A stretch of DNA of 64,000 nucleotides from RYN-133 sp963754285 (lineage in GTDB: Bacteria > Actinomycetota > Actinomycetes > Mycobacteriales > Jatrophihabitantaceae), in the NCBI GenBank assembly GCA_963754285.1, contig CAVWFN010000007.1, forward strand, positions 186,001 to 250,000, given 5' to 3'. This document shows, in pieces, positions 35,202 through 43,611 of the stretch. Below the pieces are notes generated by a model that saw only the letters and a list, made by a program, of their open reading frames with translations, was not told where the DNA came from and made no database searches. The stretch's first letter is position 1. Each line of letters starts with the position of its first letter. The position numbers and the translations under genes were made by a program.

Positions 35202-36175
35202 CCCGGTGGGGCCTGATGGCCACCGGTGGCATCGCCCGCACCTTCGCCCAAGACCTCGCTCACGCGCCGGACGCGACCCTTGTCGCCGTCGGATCGCGCT
35301 CGCAGGAGTCGGCCGACGCGTTCGCCGACGACTTCGACGTACCGAACCGGCATGCGTCCTATGCCGCGCTCGCGAACGACCCGGACGTCGACGCGATCTA
35401 CGTGTCGCCGCCGCACCCGTTCCACCACGAGGCGACGTTGCTCGCCCTGCGGGGCGGCAAGGCCGTGCTGTGCGAGAAGCCGTTCGCGATGTCGCTGGCC
35501 GAGTCGCAGGAGATGGTCGACGTCGCTCGCTCGTCCGGGACGTTGCTCGTCGAGGCGATGTGGACGCGATTCTTGCCGACCATGGTGCGGGTGCGCGAGA
35601 TCCTCGCCGCCGGCACGCTCGGCGAGATCGTCTACGTCACCGCCGAGCACGGCCAGTGGTTCGCCGAGGACGCCTCGCACCGGTTGTTCGCACCGTCGCT
35701 CGGCGGCGGCGCGCTGCTCGACCTGGGCATCTACCCCGTCTCGTTCGTGCACATGGTGCTCGGCGCGCCGGCGCGGATCACCGCGGTGAGCGAGCCGGCG
35801 TTCACCGGCGTCGACAAGACCACGTCCGCGATCCTGCAGTACGACAGCGGCGCCCACGGCGTGGTCACCACCTCGCTGGCCGCAGCCTCGGACAATCCGG
35901 CGGCGATCTACGGCACCGAGGCACGGCTCGAACTCGACGGCTGGTTCTACACACCCACGTCGTTCCGCGTCACCGCGCACGACGGCACTGTGCTCGAGTC
36001 GTACGAGCCGCCCGCCGGCGGGCGCGGTATGGAGCACGAGGCGATCGAGGTCGGCCGCTGCCTGGCCGAGGGACTCACCGAGAGCCCGATCATGCCGCTG
36101 GACGACACGCTGTCGATCATGGCCACGATGGACGAGATCCGCGCGCAGATCGGCCTTGATTACAGCAAGCTCTGA
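35198..36175 (+). CDS. Gfo/Idh/MocA family NAD(P)-dependent oxidoreductase
   Basis: A 325-residue enzyme with an N-terminal Rossmann domain (WGLMATGGIARTFAQDL, with a GxGGIA-type loop) and the family CEKPFAMS motif near residue 95. The C-terminal alpha/beta domain has GGGALLDLGIYPVSF, where the catalytic region lies. Relatives oxidise sugars, inositols or trans-dihydrodiols. The GTG start overlaps the MFS stop. Coupling with an exporter may mean the pair handles one compound, but the substrate cannot be read from sequence. Confidence 0.9.
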   Translation: MTRWGLMATGGIARTFAQDLAHAPDATLVAVGSRSQESADAFADDFDVPNRHASYAALANDPDVDAIYVSPPHPFHHEATLLALRGGKAVLCEKPFAMSLAESQEMVDVARSSGTLLVEAMWTRFLPTMVRVREILAAGTLGEIVYVTAEHGQWFAEDASHRLFAPSLGGGALLDLGIYPVSFVHMVLGAPARITAVSEPAFTGVDKTTSAILQYDSGAHGVVTTSLAAASDNPAAIYGTEARLELDGWFYTPTSFRVTAHDGTVLESYEPPAGGRGMEHEAIEVGRCLAEGLTESPIMPLDDTLSIMATMDEIRAQIGLDYSKL

Positions 36176-36204
36176 GTCGATCCGCCTTAGGCGGATCTAC
36201 TCAG
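36172..36204. terminator. Shared bidirectional hairpin terminator between the oxidoreductase gene and clpX
   Basis: The perfect inner stem GATCCGCC-TTA-GGCGGATC (36179-36197) is extended by outer arms CTGAGT/ACTCAG (36172-36177 and 36199-36204) around the same centre. The outer arms contain both convergent stop codons. The symmetry suits termination in both directions. Confidence 0.7.
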
Positions 36205-37484
36205 GCTGACTTCTCTCTGGGCGCGCGCTTGGGAACCTCGCGCGGGACCAGGGTCGGGTAGACGTGGTCGAGCACGGTCTCGCGGGTGATGAGCACCCGG
36301 GCGACGTCTTCGCGCGACGGCACGTCGTACATGACCGACAGCAGCACTTCTTCCAGGATTGCGCGCAGGCCACGGGCGCCGGTGCCACGCAGAACGGCCT
36401 GGTCGGCGATCGCTTCGAGCGCGTCGGTGCTGAACTCGAGTTCGACGTTGTCGAGTTCGAACATCTTGGCGTACTGCCGCACCAGTGCGTTGCGCGGTTC
36501 GGTCAGGATCTTGACGAGCGCCTCGCGGTCGAGCGGCCGCACGGACGTGATGACCGGCAGGCGGCCGATGAACTCGGGAATCAGCCCGAACTTGATCAGG
36601 TCTTCGGGCATGACCTCGCCGAACACGTCGCGCTGGTCGCGCTCGAACTTGGTGTGCAGTTCGGCGCCGAAACCGAGGCCCTTCTTGCCGATGCGCGACT
36701 CGATGATCGAGTCGAGCCCGGCGAAGGCGCCGCCGACGATGAACAGCACGTTCGTCGTGTCGATCTGGATGAACTCTTGGTGCGGGTGCTTGCGGCCGCC
36801 CTGCGGCGGCACCGACGCGGTGGTGCCCTCGAGGATTTTCAGCAGGGCCTGCTGGACGCCCTCGCCGGACACGTCGCGCGTGATCGACGGGTTCTCGGCC
36901 TTGCGGGCGATCTTGTCGACCTCGTCGATGTAGATGATCCCCGTCTCGGCACGCTTCACGTCGTAGTCGGCGGCCTGGATGAGCTTCAGGAGGATGTTCT
37001 CGACGTCCTCGCCGACGTAGCCCGCCTCGGTCAGCGCGGTGGCGTCGGCGATCGCGAAGGGGACGTTGAGCATGCGGGCCAGCGTCTGTGCGAGCAGCGT
37101 CTTGCCGGAACCGGTGGGGCCGAGCAGCAAGATGTTCGACTTGGCCAGCTCGACAGCGGACTCGGCGTTGCGTGGCTTCGTGTCGCCGCCGGCCTGCACC
37201 CGCTTGTAGTGGTTGTAGACCGCGACCGCGAGCGTGCGCTTGGTGTGGTCCTGGCCGACGACGTAGCTGTTCAGGAACTCATTGATCTCGGTGGGCTTGG
37301 GCAGCTCGTCGAAGGTGAACTCACTGGTCTCAGCGAGTTCTTCCTCGATGATCTCGTTGCACAGATCGATGCACTCGTCGCAGATGTAGACGCCGGGCCC
37401 AGCAATGAGCTTTTTGACCTGCTTCTGACTCTTTCCGCAGAAAGAGCATTTGAGCAGATCCCCGGTCTCGCCGACACGTGGCAC
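36201..37484 (-). CDS. clpX: ClpX, ATPase and unfoldase of the ClpXP protease
   Basis: A 427-residue AAA+ unfoldase. The N-terminal zinc-binding domain has C13, C16, C35 and C38 (CSFC ... CDEC). The Walker A is GPTGSGKT near residues 120-127, the Walker B is IIYIDEVDKIARK, and the pore and sensor motifs include GIIYIDE and GLGFGAE. It feeds substrates to ClpP1P2, encoded 125 bases upstream on the same strand. Confidence 0.97.
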   Translation of the reverse strand: MPRVGETGDLLKCSFCGKSQKQVKKLIAGPGVYICDECIDLCNEIIEEELAETSEFTFDELPKPTEINEFLNSYVVGQDHTKRTLAVAVYNHYKRVQAGGDTKPRNAESAVELAKSNILLLGPTGSGKTLLAQTLARMLNVPFAIADATALTEAGYVGEDVENILLKLIQAADYDVKRAETGIIYIDEVDKIARKAENPSITRDVSGEGVQQALLKILEGTTASVPPQGGRKHPHQEFIQIDTTNVLFIVGGAFAGLDSIIESRIGKKGLGFGAELHTKFERDQRDVFGEVMPEDLIKFGLIPEFIGRLPVITSVRPLDREALVKILTEPRNALVRQYAKMFELDNVELEFSTDALEAIADQAVLRGTGARGLRAILEEVLLSVMYDVPSREDVARVLITRETVLDHVYPTLVPREVPKRAPREKSA

Positions 37485-37609
37485 GGGCTACTCGTCTCCT
37501 CGGACTGGCGGCATCAGGATTGGGCCGTTGGTCAACGGCCAGGGCTAAGACGCTACCCGCAAATTGCGCGGAAGTCCGCTGGAAACACGCGGACGATCGG
37601 GCGAGCGAC

Positions 37610-38233
37610 TCAGTCCTCGGCCATCTTGCGGGTGGTGATGACCTCGTCGACGATCCCGTATTCCTTGGCCTGCGCGGCCGTGAGAATGGTGTCGCGCTCG
37701 ATGTCCTTCTTGATCTTTTCCTCGGTCTGGCCGGTGTGTAGGGCCAGGATCGACTCCAGCAGGGCCCGCATCCGGACGATCTCGTTGGCCTGGATCTCGA
37801 GGTCGGTGACCTGGCCCTGACCCTCGCCGGAGGGCTGGTGGATGAGCACTCGCGAGTTCTGCAGCGCGAAGCGCTTGCCCTTCGTCCCCGCCGCAAGCAG
37901 CACAGCGGCGGCCGAGGCGGCCTGGCCCATGCAGTAGGTCTGCACCTCCGGACGGACGAACTGCAGCGTGTCGTAGATCGCGGTGAGCGCCGTGAACGAG
38001 CCGCCCGGTGAGTTGATGTAGATGAGGATGTCGCGGTCGGGGTCGTTCGACTCGAGCACGATCAGCTGGGCGATGACGTCGTTGGCCACGACGTCGTCGA
38101 TCGGCGCCCCGAGGAAGATGATGCGTTCCTCGAACAGCTTGTTGTACGGGTTCGACTCTTTGATCCCGTAATTGGTGCGCTCGACGAAGGACGGCAGCAC
38201 ATAGCGAGAGTTCGGGGTGTACAGCTGGCTCAT
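37610..38233 (-). CDS. clpP2: ClpP protease subunit 2
   Basis: A 207-residue serine protease subunit with Ser107 in GQAASAA, His132 in LIHQPSGEG, and the axial-loop region SNPYNKLFEERIIFLG. It forms a mixed ClpP1P2 tetradecamer in actinobacteria. It starts 9 bases after the clpP1 stop, giving the usual clpP1-clpP2 bicistron. Both catalytic residues are intact. Confidence 0.95.
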   Translation of the reverse strand: MSQLYTPNSRYVLPSFVERTNYGIKESNPYNKLFEERIIFLGAPIDDVVANDVIAQLIVLESNDPDRDILIYINSPGGSFTALTAIYDTLQFVRPEVQTYCMGQAASAAAVLLAAGTKGKRFALQNSRVLIHQPSGEGQGQVTDLEIQANEIVRMRALLESILALHTGQTEEKIKKDIERDTILTAAQAKEYGIVDEVITTRKMAED

Positions 38234-38242
38234 GTCTGTCTC

Positions 38243-38881
38243 CTACGCCGGCGCCGGGCCGGGTCCGTTGGGCACCTGGGTGGTGCGCGTGACGACCTCG
38301 TCGACGAAGCCGTACTCGAGTGCCTGAGCGGCGGTGAACCAGCGGTCACGCTCGGAGTCGGCCTGCACCTGCTCGAGCGGCTGACCGGTGTGCTCGCTGA
38401 TCAGCTGGGCCATCTCGATCTTCGTGAGCTTGATCTGTTCGGCCTGGATCGCGATGTCTGCGGCCGTACCGCCGATGCCGCCGGACGGCTGGTGCATCAT
38501 GATCCGCGCGTGCGGCAGCGCGTAGCGCTTGCCCCTCGTGCCGGCCGACAGCAGGAACTGACCCATCGACGCGGCCAGGCCCATTGCGTAGGTGGCGACG
38601 TCGCAGTCGACGAAGGTCATCGTGTCGAAGATCGCCATGCCCGCAGTGACCGACCCGCCAGGCGAGTTGATGTACAGCGCGATGTCACGAGTCGGGTCTT
38701 CTGCAGCGAGCAGCAACAGCTGGGCGCAGATCTGGTTGGCGATCGAGTCGTCGACCACCTGCCCGAGGAAGATGATGCGCTCGCGCAACAGCCGGTCATA
38801 GACGGAGTCACCGAGCGACATGCCGCCGGTCGGGCTGCGCATCTCGGATGCGCTCAGCGGGTTGGGGTCGAAGCGACTCAC
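38243..38881 (-). CDS. clpP1: ClpP protease subunit 1
   Basis: A 212-residue ClpP subunit with Ser105 in GLAASMGQ, His130 in MMHQPSGG, and the YDRLLRERIIFLG segment. The GTG start follows AAGGAAGG 8 bases away. It lies downstream of tig across a 106-base gap that holds a ClgR-like operator, consistent with stress control of clpP1P2 in actinobacteria. Confidence 0.95.
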   Translation of the reverse strand: MSRFDPNPLSASEMRSPTGGMSLGDSVYDRLLRERIIFLGQVVDDSIANQICAQLLLLAAEDPTRDIALYINSPGGSVTAGMAIFDTMTFVDCDVATYAMGLAASMGQFLLSAGTRGKRYALPHARIMMHQPSGGIGGTAADIAIQAEQIKLTKIEMAQLISEHTGQPLEQVQADSERDRWFTAAQALEYGFVDEVVTRTTQVPNGPGPAPA

Positions 38882-38966
38882 GTCACGGACCTTCCTTGAC
38901 GATGCGATGGTTGGACTGTTTCGACACTAACGAAACGAAGCAGCGGGCGAGCGCCGATCGGGCCGT

Positions 38967-38985
38967 CGTTCGCTCACAGCGTGAC
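38967..38985 (-). promoter_or_regulatory. Candidate ClgR operator upstream of clpP1
   Basis: The sequence CGTTCGCTCACAGCGTGAC contains GTTCGC-N5-GCG with inverted core CGCT-CAC-AGCG, resembling the ClgR site described for clp genes in Streptomyces and Corynebacterium. It lies about 90 bases before the clpP1 start. ClgR itself is not in the window. Confidence 0.5.
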
Positions 38986-38987
38986 AG

Positions 38988-40355
38988 CTACTCGATCGGC
39001 TCGTCCGTGTCGTCTGCGATGTCGTCCTCGATCTCGGACAGCGCGGACGTGAGCGCCGACAGATCGATCACGTTGCCGGACGCGTCGGTGATCGTCGCGC
39101 TCTCGAGCACCTCGGCGAGCGCCTTGTTGCGGCGCACGTCGGCGTAGACGACCGGGAGGTTGCCGGCCTGCATGATCTGCGACGCGAACTCCTGCGGCGC
39201 CATGTTGTAGCGCGACGCCTGACGGACGAGATAGTCGGTGAGCTCGGCATCGCCGACCTGAACGTCGGTCGCGTCAGCGACGGCGTCGAGCAGGAACTGC
39301 GCACGGACGGCCTTCTCGGCGTCATCGCGCAGCTCCGCGGTGAACTCGTCGCGGGTCTTGCCCTGCGCCTGCAGGTACCGCTCGAAGACGGCGTCATCGT
39401 GGTTGAGCGCGTGGACGATCTCGTGCTCGCGCTGGTCGACCTCGCCCTTGATCGCCGACTCGGGGACCGGGAACTCGACCGTCTCGAGCAGGTGCTCGAC
39501 GAGCTTGTCGCGGGCCTGCGAGCCCTGCTCGAGCTTCTTGACGTTGCCGAGCCGACCACGAAGGTCGTCGCGGAGCTCGTCGATCGTGTCGAACTCACTG
39601 GCCAGCTGGGCGAAGTCGTCGTCGAGGTCGGGCAGCTCCTTCTCCTTGACCGAGTTCACCGTCGCCGAGATCTCTGCGTCCTCACCTGCCCGCTCGCCCT
39701 GCTGCAAGGTCGCAGTGAAGGTCACGGTGTCGCCGGCGGACTTGCCGGTGACGGCGTCGTCCAGCCCGTCGACCAGATCGCCCGAACCGACTTCGTACGA
39801 CATGCCCTTTGCCGAGCCGGCTTCGATCTCTTCGCCGTCGATGGCGGCCACCAGGTCGATCGACACGTAGTCACCGCTCTGCACAGGACGGTCGACGCCC
39901 TTGAGGCTGCCGAAGCGCTCGCGCAGCGAGGACAGCTGCTCGTCGACGTCGTCGTCGGTGACCTCGGCGTCGTCGACGCTGATCGCGATGCCCGACAGCT
40001 CGGGCAGCGTGATCTCGGGACGAACGTCGACCTCGGCCGTAAAGCTCAATGCCTCGTCGTCCTGACGCGTGACCTCGATGTCGGGCTGGCCCAGCGTCTT
40101 GAGTTCGTGCTCGCGCGCCGCCTCGACGTAGGTTCGCGGCACGACCTCGTTCACAGCCTCTTCGAGGACGGCCGCCCGGCCGACGCGCTGGTCGATGATG
40201 CGGGCCGGCACCTTGCCCGGGCGAAAGCCCGGCACGCGGATCTGGGCACCGATCTTCTTGTAGGCAGCGTCCAGGCTCGGCTTGACCTCCTCGAACGGCA
40301 CCTCGACGGAGAGCCGCACGCGGGTCGGGCTCAGGTTCTCGGCGGTGCTCTTCAC
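38988..40355 (-). CDS. tig: Trigger factor
   Basis: A ribosome-bound chaperone and prolyl isomerase, about 455 residues long. The ribosome-binding signature is GFRPGKVP near residues 44-51, followed by an FKBP-type domain (about 155-240, SGDYVSIDLVAAIDGEEIE) and a helical C-terminal domain ending in an acidic tail. The GTG start was chosen because it follows AAGGAG and the extra upstream residues do not fit the family. It lies upstream of clpP1-clpP2-clpX on the same strand, the common bacterial order. Confidence 0.95.
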   Translation of the reverse strand: MKSTAENLSPTRVRLSVEVPFEEVKPSLDAAYKKIGAQIRVPGFRPGKVPARIIDQRVGRAAVLEEAVNEVVPRTYVEAAREHELKTLGQPDIEVTRQDDEALSFTAEVDVRPEITLPELSGIAISVDDAEVTDDDVDEQLSSLRERFGSLKGVDRPVQSGDYVSIDLVAAIDGEEIEAGSAKGMSYEVGSGDLVDGLDDAVTGKSAGDTVTFTATLQQGERAGEDAEISATVNSVKEKELPDLDDDFAQLASEFDTIDELRDDLRGRLGNVKKLEQGSQARDKLVEHLLETVEFPVPESAIKGEVDQREHEIVHALNHDDAVFERYLQAQGKTRDEFTAELRDDAEKAVRAQFLLDAVADATDVQVGDAELTDYLVRQASRYNMAPQEFASQIMQAGNLPVVYADVRRNKALAEVLESATITDASGNVIDLSALTSALSEIEDDIADDTDEPIE

Positions 40356-40539
40356 GCTGGTGGTGCTCCTTAAGGACTGAGTACAGGCGTCTCGCGGCGG
40401 CGCCACAGGCCGCTCGCGCGCACCGTGGTGAGGGCGCGACTGACGTTCGAGTCTATCGAGCCCGCGCGGACCCGGATGTGGGCACCGTCTGCCGCCCCGC
40501 CCGGAACAACCGCCGCAGACCCTCGCGCGTTCCTGCCAG

Positions 40540-40558
40540 GTTGGTTAGCCTCGCCTAA
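40540..40558 (+). promoter_or_regulatory. IdeR/DtxR-type iron-box-like operator
   Basis: The 19 bases GTTGGTTAGCCTCGCCTAA match 15 of 19 positions of the DtxR/IdeR consensus (TTAGGTTAGCCTAACCTAA as I recall it), including the whole GGTTAGCCT and CCTAA blocks. It overlaps a possible -10 hexamer TAAGTT (40556-40561) and lies 21 bases before the multicopper oxidase start, a position suited to repression by iron-loaded regulator. Confidence 0.6.
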
Positions 40559-40579
40559 GTTCGCGGTCGGGAGGGTGAC

Positions 40580-41650
40580 ATGGCTGTATCGCGCCGAGTG
40601 GTGCTGAGCGGATTCGCCAGCGGAGTCGCCGCCGTAGGGGCCGGCGCGCTGATGCCGTCCGGGTCGGCGCAGGGCAGCGTTTCCGGCGGCGGGCGGCTGC
40701 GCGAGTACTGGCTGCAGATCGACCATGTGCGCCACGACCTGGCGCCGCACAAGTACGACCCGATGATGGGCGCCAAGATCACCGAGCCGACCAAGATCGA
40801 CGCGCTCGTCTACCGGGCGTACACCCCGCATTGGGGACGCGTGCTGCCCGGCTCGGCGGCGCTCGGTCCGAACACCGGCTTCCCCGGTCCGGTGATCCGG
40901 GCGCACGTCGGTGACCACGTGCGCGTGCACGTGCGCAACAACGACACCTACTACCAGGTTCCGCACTCGGTGCACCCGCACGGTTTGCGCTACACCCCGG
41001 CAATGTCGGGTGCATGGACGGCGCGCAATCCGCAGCGCGGTGCCGCGATTCCCGTCGGACAGAGCTTTACGTACGAGTGGAACGCCGTCGCGTCGTCGGT
41101 CGGCACGTGGCCGTATCACGATCACTCGGTTCCGTTCCACGCCGGCGGGCCCGGCACGAGCAAGGTGCGCGACACCCGGATGCACATGGGCGGGATCACC
41201 GAAGGCAGCGAGAAGTCGATGGAGGTCGCCGCCGAGCTCGGTCTGATGGGCCACATCATCGTCGAAGAGCCCGGCGCAAAGCGTCCGGATCGCGAGATCT
41301 ATCTCGTCTTCCACGACATGTACGCCGAAGACGTCGCCGGGCTGACAGGCGATGTCGACTGCTTCAACGGACACGCGTTTCTGGGGAACACCCCGACTTT
41401 CCGCGCAAAGGTCGGCGACCACGTCCGCTGGCACATCATCGCGCTGGGCACGGAGTTCCACGTGTTCCACCTGCACGGGCACCGGTGGCGCGATCCGTCG
41501 GGTCGGTGGATCGACAGCCAGATCCTCGGGCCGTCCACGAGCATCGTCGTCGACTACGTCGAAGACATCCCGGGCGACTGGCTCTACCACTGTCACGTGG
41601 TCGAGCACATGGAAGGCGGAATGTTCGGCAGCTACGTCGTCACTGAGTAG
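40580..41650 (+). CDS. Tat-exported two-domain multicopper oxidase
   Basis: A 356-residue protein with a twin-arginine-like signal (MAVSRRVVLSGFASG). The four copper-binding motifs are present: HSVHPHG, WPYHDHS, HVFHLHGH and YHCHVVEHMEGGM. The last fits HCHxxxHxxxxM and supplies a type 1 copper with Met ligand plus the trinuclear cluster. The length indicates a two-domain laccase-like enzyme acting outside the membrane on metal ions or phenols. GGGAGGG lies just before the start, and an iron-box-like sequence lies upstream. A ferroxidase or metal-detoxification role is possible but unproven. Confidence 0.9.
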   Translation: MAVSRRVVLSGFASGVAAVGAGALMPSGSAQGSVSGGGRLREYWLQIDHVRHDLAPHKYDPMMGAKITEPTKIDALVYRAYTPHWGRVLPGSAALGPNTGFPGPVIRAHVGDHVRVHVRNNDTYYQVPHSVHPHGLRYTPAMSGAWTARNPQRGAAIPVGQSFTYEWNAVASSVGTWPYHDHSVPFHAGGPGTSKVRDTRMHMGGITEGSEKSMEVAAELGLMGHIIVEEPGAKRPDREIYLVFHDMYAEDVAGLTGDVDCFNGHAFLGNTPTFRAKVGDHVRWHIIALGTEFHVFHLHGHRWRDPSGRWIDSQILGPSTSIVVDYVEDIPGDWLYHCHVVEHMEGGMFGSYVVTE

Positions 41651-41693
41651 CGCCTCGCGGGGTGAGGAGCGCGCGCACCCACCGCGTGCTTGG

Positions 41694-41954
41694 ATGACGA
41701 TCGTGAGCGGGCAGTGGGCGCAGGAGTCCCCGATCGGCAAGGCCGGTCGCGTGGTCGTCCCCACCCGAGGTGCCGACGGACCGGGCGAGGTCGAGCTCGA
41801 GATCCGCGGCGGCACCGAGCTGTTCATCGCGCGCTCTCGCGAGCCGCTCGCCAAGGGCACGCCGGTCATCTGCGTGACCGAGGTCGGGCCGCGGTCGGTG
41901 ATCGTTCTGCCGTGGGCCGACCCGAAGGAGAGCTTGCTCAATCTCGATGAATAG
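41694..41954 (+). CDS. Small NfeD-like soluble protein preceding a flotillin
   Basis: An 86-residue protein with no membrane segment. The pattern SPIGKAGRVVVP ... GEVELEIRGGTELFIARS ... LAKGTPVICVTEVGPRSVIV resembles the C-terminal OB-fold domain of NfeD proteins. The next gene, 23 bases away, encodes a flotillin, the usual partner of NfeD. ATG at 41694 was chosen; GTG at 41703 is possible. The family call is structural inference. Confidence 0.65.
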   Translation: MTIVSGQWAQESPIGKAGRVVVPTRGADGPGEVELEIRGGTELFIARSREPLAKGTPVICVTEVGPRSVIVLPWADPKESLLNLDE

Positions 41955-41977
41955 ACCGAAGAGGAAGTAGTCGCAGA

Positions 41978-43387
41978 ATGCTCGGTTACAAGGTGCCGAC
42001 CGGAAACCAGGCCATGATCGTGTCCGGCGGACGGTCGAAGGGCGCGAGCCCGTTCAAGGTCGTCGTCGGCCATGGCGCGTGGGTCATGCCGGGATTCCGC
42101 AAGGCTGCGTTCCTCGACTTGTCGATGTTCGAGTCGTCCGTGACCGAGAGCTGCGTGTCGCGGCAGGGAATTCCGCTGCGGGTCACGGCAGTCATCGCTG
42201 CGAAAGTCGCCTCGGACGAGGTCAGCATCGTCAATGCTGCCCAGCGTTTCCTCGCCGATCAGACCCAGACGGCGACCCTCACCGGACGGATCTTCGCGGG
42301 CCACCTGCGCAGCATCGTCGGCTCGATGACCGTCGAAGAGCTCATCACGGAGCGCCAGAAGCTCGCCACCGAGGTGTTGGACGCGTCGAAGGAAGAGATG
42401 GCTCGCATCGGCCTGCTCGTCGACGCGCTGCAGATCAGCGAGATCAGCGACGGCAACTCGGGCTACATCGCGGCCATGGCCGCGCCGCACACGGCGGCGA
42501 TCCAACGAGCGGCCCAGGTTGCCCAGGCCGAGGCCGACCAGGCGTCGGCACTCGCGCGGCAGCAGTCGCAGCGCGCGCAGGCGCAGTACGAGCGTGACAC
42601 CGTGATCGCCCAGGCGGGGTACAAGGCCGAGCAGGCTGCCGCGCAGTCGCAGGCCGACGCCGAGGCGTCGAAGGCGCAACAGGCGGCGTTGGCCGCGCAG
42701 GCCGCGTACACGTCTGACACGGAATCGGCGCAGGCCAAGGCGACCCAGCGCGCGGCCCAGACCCGCCTGGAGGCCGAGGCGACGCAGGCAAAGGTCGAAG
42801 CCGACACCAAGGCTGCGCGCGCCGAGGCGAGCCGCACGGCCGCACAGGCCGAACAAGCAGCGCTCGCTGCGCGCGCCGAGTACGAGGCGCACGCCAACGC
42901 CGCCCAGGCCAAGGCGGCACAGGCCGGCCCGTTGGCCGCGGCGCAGGCCCAGCAGGAGGTCATCGACGAGCAGACGAAGGCTGCTCAGAAGCGCGCGTCG
43001 TTGCGCGAGCAGGAGTTGGTGGCCGAGGTCGTCAAGCCCGCGCAAGCCGACGCCGAGCGGCTCGAGATCATCGCCCGCGCCGAGGCGAAGAAGACCGAGC
43101 TCGCCGCCGAGGCGATGGCCACGTCCAACCGCGTCGCGCTCGACCAACTGCTCATCGAGCAGCTGCCCGAAATGGTGCGCGCGGCCGCGACCGGCCTGCA
43201 GGGCGCGAAGCTGACCATCCTGAACGGCACCGAGGGTGTCAACGACGTCACCCAGGGCATCGTCGGCACCGGCATGGCGCTGTTCTCGACCGTCAAAGCG
43301 CTGCTCGGCAGCGACGACGACGAGCCCTCGTCCGACCACAAGGAGATCGCTCCGCCGGACAAGAAGGCCGGCGCCGACCCGGCCTGA
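41978..43387 (+). CDS. Flotillin-like SPFH-domain protein
   Basis: A 469-residue protein with an N-terminal SPFH/band 7 domain (about 1-160, VGHGAWVMPGFRKAAFLDLS ... LRSIVGSMTVEELITERQK in parts), a long Ala/Gln/Glu-rich coiled coil (about 165-400) with the repeated EA-type pattern of flotillins, and a C-terminal assembly region. There is no obvious signal or transmembrane helix, so membrane association would be peripheral. Flotillins organise membrane microdomains. It probably forms an operon with the NfeD-like gene upstream. Confidence 0.9.
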   Translation: MLGYKVPTGNQAMIVSGGRSKGASPFKVVVGHGAWVMPGFRKAAFLDLSMFESSVTESCVSRQGIPLRVTAVIAAKVASDEVSIVNAAQRFLADQTQTATLTGRIFAGHLRSIVGSMTVEELITERQKLATEVLDASKEEMARIGLLVDALQISEISDGNSGYIAAMAAPHTAAIQRAAQVAQAEADQASALARQQSQRAQAQYERDTVIAQAGYKAEQAAAQSQADAEASKAQQAALAAQAAYTSDTESAQAKATQRAAQTRLEAEATQAKVEADTKAARAEASRTAAQAEQAALAARAEYEAHANAAQAKAAQAGPLAAAQAQQEVIDEQTKAAQKRASLREQELVAEVVKPAQADAERLEIIARAEAKKTELAAEAMATSNRVALDQLLIEQLPEMVRAAATGLQGAKLTILNGTEGVNDVTQGIVGTGMALFSTVKALLGSDDDEPSSDHKEIAPPDKKAGADPA

Positions 43388-43405
43388 CCCCGGGGCACCG
43401 TCCAC

Positions 43406-43468
43406 AGTGGTCGGTTTCGGCCTCAGTGGTCAGTTCCAACTGACCACTGAACGGCCGAACCAACCACT
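43406..43468. repeat. Nested palindromic element, copy 2 (AGTGGTCA core)
   Basis: The inner palindrome at 43423-43450 has arms TCAGTGGTCAGTT / AACTGACCACTGA around CC. The outer arms AGTGGTCGGTTTCGGCC (43406-43422) and GGCCGAACCAACCACT (43453-43468) pair with few mismatches around nearly the same centre. The architecture, with four AGTGG motifs in a plus-plus-minus-minus order, is the same as at 6148-6217. It lies between the flotillin stop and tRNA-Pro. Confidence 0.85.
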
Positions 43469-43504
43469 CTCAGCGGGACGGGGTGGATCGATCTGGTGCA
43501 TCGG

Positions 43505-43578
43505 TCGGGGTGGCGGGATTCGAACCCACGGCCCCTCGCTCCCAAAGCGAGTGCGCTACCAAACTGCGCCACACCCCG
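43505..43578 (-). tRNA. tRNA-Pro (anticodon TGG)
   Basis: A complete cloverleaf on the minus strand: acceptor CGGGGTG/CACCCCG, D arm GCGCAGTTTGGTAGCGC, anticodon stem CTCGC/GCGAG with loop TTTGGGA, and T arm with GTTCGAATCC. CCA is not encoded; the 3' side reads ACCG. Confidence 0.95.
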
Positions 43579-43611
43579 GGCGCTTTCGCGCCGTCAGTCT
43601 ACGCAGATGCC

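Noticed and set aside
40370..43405. 1011-residue minus-strand ORF over the multicopper oxidase and flotillin
   Set aside because: It lies antisense to two genes with clear family motifs, and its product has no recognisable domain.
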